45,744 nucleotides of DNA from Acidobacteriaceae bacterium. Its GTDB lineage: Bacteria > Acidobacteriota > Terriglobia > Terriglobales > Acidobacteriaceae. A program made the translations under genes and the position numbers. Positions within the stretch are counted from its first letter, which is position 1; each line of letters starts with the position of its first letter. A model generated the notes under the pieces. The model saw only the letters and a list, made by a program, of their open reading frames with translations. It was not told where the DNA came from and searched no databases. The stretch covers positions 1 through 45,744 of the forward strand of contig DAHVZT010000033.1 in assembly GCA_027323885.1 (NCBI GenBank), in the 5' to 3' direction. Of the stretch, positions 40,221 through 45,744 are shown piece after piece.

Positions 40221-40840
40221 GGCTGCGCTTCGCCTCCAGCTTCCAGGGCCGGCTTCAATGCTGCCATACCACGATACAGCCGGGACTTGACCGTGGAAAG
40301 TGGCGCGCGGCTCACTTGAGAAATTTCTTCCAGCGAAAGCTCCTCATGAAAACGAAGCACGAGCACCTCACGATACAAGGGATGCAGCCCGACCAGGGCC
40401 CGGCTTACCCGGGCAGCCTGTTCACGAGACAGAAAATGGTCGAAGGGAGACGGAGCATCGGCCGCGATTTCCATCGGTTTCTCTGCCTCGGATCTCGCAT
40501 CCGGATCGCTGACTTCATCCAGACTCACCATGATCTTTTTGCGGGTGTTGTCGATCATCAGGTTCCGCGCGATGGTGAACATCCAGGTATCGAATCGAGC
40601 CCGCCCGTTGTATTGCGAGCCGCGTTCCAGAACGCGCAGCCAGGTCTCCTGGAACAAATCCTGTGACAGATCACGATTGCCGGTCAGGAACAGCAGATAC
40701 CGGAACAGACGGTGCTGGTAGAGCTCGATAAGCTCCTCCAGCAGGTCCGGGTCGCGGCGGCGAAGTCCGGCCGCAATCGCGGCATTGGCCTGCTGCGCCT
40801 GTTCCGTAAGGGCAATGGAAGCTGCGTGAGTCTGTGCCAT
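40217..40840 (-). CDS. ECF-type RNA polymerase sigma factor
   Basis: A 207-residue sigma-70 family protein. The ATG at 40840 has AAGGAGA 5 nt upstream; the longer open frame has no such site. Region 2 (about 28-95) carries LIELYQHRLFRYLLFLTGNRDLSQDLFQETWLRV and ARFDTWMFTIARNLMIDN. Region 4 (about 140-195) has LVGLHPLYREVLVLRFHEELSLEEISQ and STVKSRLYRGMAALKPAL. It directs polymerase to a stress or envelope regulon. Its stop overlaps the following membrane protein's start, and a zinc-ribbon membrane protein and LytTR regulator follow. It is divergent from rlmB. Confidence 0.92.
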   Translation of the reverse strand: MAQTHAASIALTEQAQQANAAIAAGLRRRDPDLLEELIELYQHRLFRYLLFLTGNRDLSQDLFQETWLRVLERGSQYNGRARFDTWMFTIARNLMIDNTRKKIMVSLDEVSDPDARSEAEKPMEIAADAPSPFDHFLSREQAARVSRALVGLHPLYREVLVLRFHEELSLEEISQVSRAPLSTVKSRLYRGMAALKPALEAGGEAQP

Positions 40841-41034
40841 GGTCTCCTTGCAATGGACGCTCTCGCCTGGCAAAAAGACGCGCAGCGGGAGAAGATTCTG
40901 CTGAAGGGGTTCTGGGCAATCGCCTCCACCGGCGTTTTGCCCGCAAATACTGCACCCGGAATGCTCGTGAACTGGGCGGCTAAGTCGCGAGGACAGGCGT
41001 TGGCGGTTGCCGCCCCGGGGATACACTTAATCAT

Positions 41035-41832
41035 ATGCAAGTGTTGTACGGATTGCATCCGGTGGAAGAGGCAATTCGTTCCGGCAATCGAAGACTGGAG
41101 TCTGTGGCCGTCGCCCGGGAGCGCAAAGATGCCCGCTTACAGACGGTTCTGGAGGCCTGCCGGGCGGCAGGAATCCCGGTGCGCCTCGAATCGAGAGAGC
41201 AGTTGACCCGCATCGCCCGGACGGAAGCCCATCAGGGCGTCGTTGCACGAGTTGCCGAGCGTGGCTATCACTCGTTGCAGGACCTGATGCGTCCCCGCGG
41301 CGAACACCTGTTTCTGCTGGCCCTCGATGGGGTCGAGGACCCACATAACCTGGGAGCTTTGCTGCGCACCGCGGACGGCGCGGGTGTGGACGGCGTCATT
41401 CTGCCGGAACGTCGCGCTGCCTCCGTCAACGCCACGGTCGTCAAAACCTCCGCCGGCGCCGCCGAGCACGTCCGCATCGCCCAGGTCACAAATCTGGTGC
41501 GATCTCTGGAAGAACTGAAACGCGGAAACGTCTGGTGTGTCGGGCTGGACGAGCGCGGCGCTCAGAACTACGATGCTTTCGATTACCGCTGCAACTGCGT
41601 GCTTGTTCTGGGCGGCGAAGGCGGCGGATTGCACGAGCTTGTCCGGCGCACCTGCGATCATCTGCTGCGGATTCCCATGGCGGGCCAGGTGTCCTCTTTG
41701 AATGTTTCCGTCGCAGGCGCGATCGTCATGTATGAGGCGGCACGGCAGCGCCGCAATGCCGGTCCCCTGAACCATGGAGCCGATCGCCCCGCCGTGAAAG
41801 CCGCTCGTCCCTTGAAAGGACTCGGTTCGTGA
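41035..41832 (+). CDS. rlmB: 23S rRNA (guanosine-2'-O-)-methyltransferase RlmB
   Basis: A 265-residue SpoU-family enzyme that methylates the 2'-oxygen of G2251 in 23S rRNA (E. coli numbering). The N-terminal substrate-binding domain has LYGLHPVEEAIRSGNRRLE. The SPOUT motifs are all present: LDGVEDPHNLGALLRTADGAG (motif 1, with Asn and Arg), VLGGEGGGLHELVRR (motif 2) and MAGQVSSLNVSVAGAIVMYEA (motif 3), forming the knotted SAM site. No strong ribosome-binding site is visible. The next gene starts at a GTG overlapping this stop (GTGA). Confidence 0.93.
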   Translation: MQVLYGLHPVEEAIRSGNRRLESVAVARERKDARLQTVLEACRAAGIPVRLESREQLTRIARTEAHQGVVARVAERGYHSLQDLMRPRGEHLFLLALDGVEDPHNLGALLRTADGAGVDGVILPERRAASVNATVVKTSAGAAEHVRIAQVTNLVRSLEELKRGNVWCVGLDERGAQNYDAFDYRCNCVLVLGGEGGGLHELVRRTCDHLLRIPMAGQVSSLNVSVAGAIVMYEAARQRRNAGPLNHGADRPAVKAARPLKGLGS

Positions 41833-43823
41833 GGCCGGTTTCGCTGCTTCTCTCCATGCTATGCACCAGCCTGCTCGCATCTTGCCCCGCTTATGGCCAG
41901 CAACCGGCCACGCCGCCGCCGCCGAAATCGCCGCCTGCGGGAGCTTCTTCTCCCTACGGGCAGACGATCTTTTCCCGGAGCGACAACAGCCCGGTTCCCG
42001 AATCGAATCGCTCTTCTAAGCAGCCAAACCAGCCGCCTGTCCCGTCCGGCGCCAAGCCCGCTACTTCATCTCTGATCACGGATGCGGAGCGTGCCGCGCT
42101 CACCTACAGCGCCTATGATTTCGACGTCCACCTGGAGCCGGCAAAACATCGCATCTCCGTTCGCGCGGGTTTAACGGCCCGCAACGCGACGGACAAGCCG
42201 CTCAGAAAAATCGCTCTGCAACTGTCCTCTTCCCTGGCGTGGTATTCCGTTCACGTCAACGGCGTCCCCGCCCAGTTCCAGACGGAAACGGTCCAGAGCG
42301 ACATTGACCACACAGGGCAGCTGACGGAAGCCGTGGTCACACTTGCCACCCCGCTTGCGCCAGCCGCAACCCTGCGCCTGGATGTGATTTATTCCGGGAC
42401 CGTGCATGCATCCGCGGAGCGGCTGCTGCGCCTGGGAGCGCCCGCCAAAATCGCGGCCTCCTCGGAGTGGGACCGGATCGGCACCGACTTCACAGCGCTG
42501 CGCGGCTTTGGGAATGTCATCTGGTTCCCCGTCTCTACCGTTCCCGTGCTTCTGGGCCAGGGATCGGAAATGTTCGATTCCGTCGGTAAGTGGAAGCTCC
42601 GCCAGTCCGCCGCTCAGGTGCGCATTCATGTCCTGGCGGAATATCTAGGGCAAAAACCGAGCATTGCGTTTTTGAATGGCTACGTGGTGCACCCGGATGC
42701 CTCCGCGGCGGACCATCAATCTGCGAACGGACCATCTGCCTCCACCGCGCAGCCGACGGACGCGACGGGTTCCCCGGTGCTGCAGGTCGCTTCCTTCACC
42801 CTGCCGTCCACTCCGCTGGGGTTTTCACCCCTCAGCTTGTTTCTGATGTACGCGACCCACGAGCAGGCGCCCGGAATCGAAATCTATTCGCGCCTGGGGA
42901 ATGAGCCGGCCGCTCCTGTGTATGAGAAAGGTGCGGAAAGCAATCGGGCGCTGGCGGAGCAGTGGTTAGGCCAGTCCAGAAAACGGCCCATCGTGCTGGT
43001 GGACCTGCCCGAACGCGGCGATCTTCCTTTCGAGGAGCGGAACATTCTTTTTCTGCCGCTCAAGTCCGACGCCTCGCAGGATGACATGGGACCGGTGCTT
43101 ACCCACATGTGGAGCCATGCCTACTTCATGTCTCCGCGAATCTGGCTGGATGAAGGCGTGGCCCAGTTCTTGACGCTGCTGTGGATTGAGCAGCGGGCTG
43201 GCCGTGCCACTGCGGTCGGACAGATGGACACCCGTCGCGGCGCGCTCGCGCTGGCTGAGACCGGCGATCCCGGAGCGGATCCCGGTCAATCACTGATCGA
43301 GGCCTGGAGCGACATTTATTACCGGGACAAAGCTTCCGACGTACTGTGGATGCTGCGCGACATGGTGGGCGAAACTCCCATGGCCCAGGCGCTGCAAAGC
43401 TATTCCGCCAATCGCGACAAGGAGCCCAGCTACTTCCAGGGGCTGCTTGCCAAAACCTCGCACAAGGACCTGGAATGGCTTTTCGACGATTGGGTTTATC
43501 GCGATCGCGGACTCCCCGACCTGCATATTGTCACCGCCTATCGGCGATCCATTCTGACCAAAAACAGTACGGGAAAAGACTATCTGGTCTCGCTGGACGT
43601 CCAGAACGACAGCTTCTGTTCCGCCGAGGTGCCGGTGACGGTGGAGTCAGGCACGAACAGCCAGACCAGGCGCCTGCTCGTTCCGTCGCATACGCGCGCC
43701 GCCATGCGCGTCCTGTTCGACAGTGAACCGAGCCGCGCTCTGGTCAACGATGGAAGCGTGCCCGAGGTGCGCACTAGCCATCACGAGAAGATCATCCGCT
43801 CCACCGACCAGCAGGTGCGATAG
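41829..43823 (+). CDS. M1-peptidase-like protein with a degenerate zinc site
   Basis: A 664-residue exported protein starting at a GTG that overlaps the rlmB stop. A signal peptide ends near AYG|QQ, followed by a Pro/Ser-rich linker (24-80). A beta-sandwich like the M1 aminopeptidase N-domain follows (YDFDVHLEPAKHRISVRA, PLAPAATLRLDVIYSG). At the catalytic site HExxH is replaced by H426-M-W-S-H430, and the downstream WLDEGVAQFL places E442 only 12 residues after the second His, where M1 enzymes have 19. Both His and the WL(D/N)EG motif survive, but the catalytic Glu does not. It is probably not a peptidase and may be a substrate-binding or structural relative. Confidence 0.82.
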   Translation: MRPVSLLLSMLCTSLLASCPAYGQQPATPPPPKSPPAGASSPYGQTIFSRSDNSPVPESNRSSKQPNQPPVPSGAKPATSSLITDAERAALTYSAYDFDVHLEPAKHRISVRAGLTARNATDKPLRKIALQLSSSLAWYSVHVNGVPAQFQTETVQSDIDHTGQLTEAVVTLATPLAPAATLRLDVIYSGTVHASAERLLRLGAPAKIAASSEWDRIGTDFTALRGFGNVIWFPVSTVPVLLGQGSEMFDSVGKWKLRQSAAQVRIHVLAEYLGQKPSIAFLNGYVVHPDASAADHQSANGPSASTAQPTDATGSPVLQVASFTLPSTPLGFSPLSLFLMYATHEQAPGIEIYSRLGNEPAAPVYEKGAESNRALAEQWLGQSRKRPIVLVDLPERGDLPFEERNILFLPLKSDASQDDMGPVLTHMWSHAYFMSPRIWLDEGVAQFLTLLWIEQRAGRATAVGQMDTRRGALALAETGDPGADPGQSLIEAWSDIYYRDKASDVLWMLRDMVGETPMAQALQSYSANRDKEPSYFQGLLAKTSHKDLEWLFDDWVYRDRGLPDLHIVTAYRRSILTKNSTGKDYLVSLDVQNDSFCSAEVPVTVESGTNSQTRRLLVPSHTRAAMRVLFDSEPSRALVNDGSVPEVRTSHHEKIIRSTDQQVR

Positions 43824-43831
43824 AGGAACGC

Positions 43832-44587
43832 TTACATCTTCATTCCAGACATGGAGGTGTGTCCCACTTTGCCGCCACGGCTCGCGGCAGTGCCCCAGAT
43901 TTTCGCAGGATCGGTTTCCAACGGATAGACGTGAGTCATCCAACCCGCGAGATGCGGAACAAAGTGCCCGCCTGCGGCTTTGCATGCGTCCGCTGTCGTG
44001 ATCGATCCTTCCAATCCGAACTTTGCATCGGATGTCAGCCAGTTACGCTGGTCCGCGTCCGGAGGTACGCACATGTTAATGTGCTCATGCCACTGGGCGA
44101 TGGAAAGAGGAATTCGTTCGTTCAATTCTTCCTGCGGCGCCCGATACCTGGCCATGTACATCACCCCGACCAGCTTGTATGCAGGGTGATGCCCGGTCAT
44201 TCGCTTGTACAAAAGCGCTGGAGGCTGCGCCGGATCAAACCCCCTTCTGGCCGCCGCTCCGTTGGGCTGCATCACGAAGTGGTAGACCTCTTGATGCTGG
44301 TCCGGCATAAAGATCATGTAACCGTCGGCTTCCGCCACATGATAATCGCGATAGCGCTTCGCGGCCTCCCTGGCCCCAGCCAAAATGGCGGCAGCCCGGG
44401 CCTTGTCTCCCGGCTGCACCGGACGCAGCTTTGTCATGAGCATATGGGGTCCCATGCTCTCTTCCGCGGTCGCCGTCGGGGGCTTTGCCGCCGTCGCGCC
44501 CTGGCGCGCGGATGCTGCAGCTCCCGGACGACACAGGACGGTGAGGAACGAGAGAAAAAGGAAGCAGCGTAGAGTGACAAGCTTCAT
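43832..44587 (-). CDS. Exported His/Met-rich protein of unknown function
   Basis: The ATG at 44587 begins a signal peptide (MKLVTLRCFLFLSFLTVLCRPGAAASA); the open frame to 44965 adds nothing plausible, so the product is 251 residues. The mature part contains many potential metal ligands: MIFMPDQHQEVYHFVM, RMTGHHPAYK, QWHEHINMCVPP, GGHFVPHLAGWMTHVYP and a GHTSMSGMKM tail. The family is not recognised. A copper- or heme-related periplasmic role would fit, but no canonical motif is complete. It is convergent with the M1-like gene, 8 bp apart, and separated from the next minus-strand gene by about 200 bp. Confidence 0.75.
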   Translation of the reverse strand: MKLVTLRCFLFLSFLTVLCRPGAAASARQGATAAKPPTATAEESMGPHMLMTKLRPVQPGDKARAAAILAGAREAAKRYRDYHVAEADGYMIFMPDQHQEVYHFVMQPNGAAARRGFDPAQPPALLYKRMTGHHPAYKLVGVMYMARYRAPQEELNERIPLSIAQWHEHINMCVPPDADQRNWLTSDAKFGLEGSITTADACKAAGGHFVPHLAGWMTHVYPLETDPAKIWGTAASRGGKVGHTSMSGMKM

Positions 44588-44789
44588 AAAATCTTTGCCT
44601 TTTGCCGGAACGCGCGCAGCCTGAAGATCCAGACAGCGGAGCTGTCCTGGGACCTTTGCGGGGACTTCACCGGCGGCGCGCGATCGATCCTCTTCGATTG
44701 TTTCCGGCGCAGGCACGCAGGTCAATCCAGTTTTGCCGCCCTCAACAGCAATTTTCATCCGCTGCGCCAGGTTCCTACTGGCCAGGTTC

Positions 44790-45744
44790 CTACTTCTGCT
44801 GTTCACCGTCCATTTGCATTTCCTCCACTTTTCCATTCGGCGCAATGAGCACGGTCCCGCCCAGCGGGTTATCCTGTTTCCCGTGCAGGAAGAGGACATC
44901 GTATGCAAAACGCAAATCCTGAAATCTGACCAGGACATACTGCGCGGCGTTTGCGGCCCCTCCAAAGGTGCGGCGTTCGGTCACAAATGGAAACTGCGAC
45001 CAGTCCAGGAACACGCGCCCAAGATAGGAGCCTTCCGCGGTTCGCACCGCCGGGGATTGTGGCTGTTTGAAGTAGCGATCTTCCGGGACACGGCTGGAAA
45101 AGCTGTCCGTTCGGGTATTCAGCAGCGCCGTCTGGTAAAAATCCGTTGTTTCCACTACGCCGAACCATCGAAACACGTCGACGGGATAGGGGTTCACCGT
45201 CAACTTCAAAACATTCTCGTTTCCAAAGCTCTGCTGCGCCAGCAACTCCAGCGCGCGCTGGTGCTCCGCCCAGCGCCAGCAGCCGAGCACCAGGCCAAGC
45301 GACAAGGCGCCAATGGCCCATGCGCGGCCCCGGAACGGTTTGTGGCGGATGCCCATTTCGCGTTCGGAAAGGCCCAGAATCGCCGGAATCAGCAGGGCGG
45401 CAAGCAGCGCGGCAAACAGCACCGGCTCAAAGATAAACATCAGGCTGCCGGCATACCAATGCGCGTTGAAAGGGAAAAACGGGCGGACCCCATAATTGTT
45501 GGTCCAGTCCAGCAGAATGTGACTCAAATCGGCAATCAGGGCCAGCACCCAGACCCATCCCCAGCGCACCGGCGGCGCTTGCAGCTTGCCTGTACCTTGT
45601 GGCGCTGTCTTCGCCTGGCGAGTGCGCCAGCGATGCCATAGCCAGACGGCGCCGGTTACCAGCAGCGCCATAAAAGGCGCTCCCAAAAAAGTGTGGGTGA
45701 TGCCGCGATGGTGCTGCAGCCCAGCCACCGGACCGCGTAATCCC
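44790..45744 (-). CDS. YdjM-type membrane-bound metal-dependent hydrolase (5' end outside window)
   Basis: The frame is open to the window edge: codons upstream of a possible GTG start at 45728 read GLRGP, matching the family pattern GP(V)xGxxHHRGxTHT, so the true start lies beyond base 45744. About 317 residues are seen. The N-terminal motif HHRGITHTFLG and LSHILLDWTNNYGVR are the conserved His/Asp metal-ligand segments of the DUF457/YdjM family. Three or four membrane helices follow (around residues 15-30, 55-72, 90-115, 135-155), then a soluble C-terminal domain of about 150 residues facing the periplasm. These inner-membrane proteins are annotated as metal-dependent hydrolases, but a substrate is not known. 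Confidence 0.85.
   Translation of the reverse strand, partial: GLRGPVAGLQHHRGITHTFLGAPFMALLVTGAVWLWHRWRTRQAKTAPQGTGKLQAPPVRWGWVWVLALIADLSHILLDWTNNYGVRPFFPFNAHWYAGSLMFIFEPVLFAALLAALLIPAILGLSEREMGIRHKPFRGRAWAIGALSLGLVLGCWRWAEHQRALELLAQQSFGNENVLKLTVNPYPVDVFRWFGVVETTDFYQTALLNTRTDSFSSRVPEDRYFKQPQSPAVRTAEGSYLGRVFLDWSQFPFVTERRTFGGAANAAQYVLVRFQDLRFAYDVLFLHGKQDNPLGGTVLIAPNGKVEEMQMDGEQQK

Noticed and set aside
1-45744. Insertion sequences, integrases, phage genes or rRNA operons
   Set aside because: None was found; no transposase-like protein or terminal inverted repeats flank any module, and the tRNA has no nearby integrase.

Overview
The window looks like a chromosomal stretch of an Acidobacteriota member, most likely class Terriglobia. 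The grounds are a roughly 1,200-residue Oar-type TonB-dependent receptor with an N-terminal carboxypeptidase-regulatory domain, a kumamolisin-type S53 protease, TPR proteins beside the receptor, Tat-exported GMC dehydrogenase partners and a moderately high GC content. This is inference from gene families; no rRNA is present.

Layout. Bases 1-2101 hold the end of a mannonate dehydratase gene, a folded-looking non-coding element (278-380), a strong promoter overlapped by a palindrome, and a secreted GH35-like glycosidase. Next comes the TonB receptor (2558-6157) behind a promoter with an 11-bp inverted repeat. A tightly overlapping trio follows (6286-10081): a secreted TPR protein, a Tat-exported phosphatase/sulfatase-fold protein and an unrecognised cytoplasmic protein. 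A CAT-anticodon tRNA (10144-10219) separates this from a minus-strand operon of LacI regulator, sodium:solute symporter and small membrane protein. Together the first 13.5 kb read as a carbohydrate (probably hexuronate-containing glycan) capture and use region.

Bases 13.8-18.7 kb carry peptide-processing genes: DPP-IV-like S9 peptidase, MBL-fold hydrolase and kumamolisin-like protease. At 18.9-19.8 kb is a two-gene unit of a Panacea/SocA-like (DUF4065) protein and a small two-helix membrane protein with a 1-nt overlap, a good candidate for a new type of toxin-antitoxin pair.

Bases 20.8-28.9 kb combine sugar isomerase, Gfo/Idh/MocA oxidoreductase and MFS transporter genes, flanked by two monoheme cytochromes c. 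Beyond them is an operon of Tat-exported gamma-type subunit, GMC flavoprotein and pentaheme cytochrome c. The set fits periplasmic sugar oxidation to keto-sugars, uptake and cytoplasmic processing, with electrons going to c-type cytochromes.

Bases 29.4-35.9 kb encode a Cus/Czc-type metal efflux system preceded by a Cys/His-rich small protein. Bases 35.9-45.7 kb hold an amidase, a flavin reductase, a minus-strand cluster of ECF sigma factor, membrane protein, zinc-ribbon membrane protein and LytTR response regulator, then rlmB, an M1-peptidase-like protein lacking its catalytic glutamate, a secreted His/Met-rich protein and a truncated YdjM-type membrane hydrolase. Several reading frames were given later starts than their longest possible extent, on the basis of ribosome-binding sites and signal peptides.
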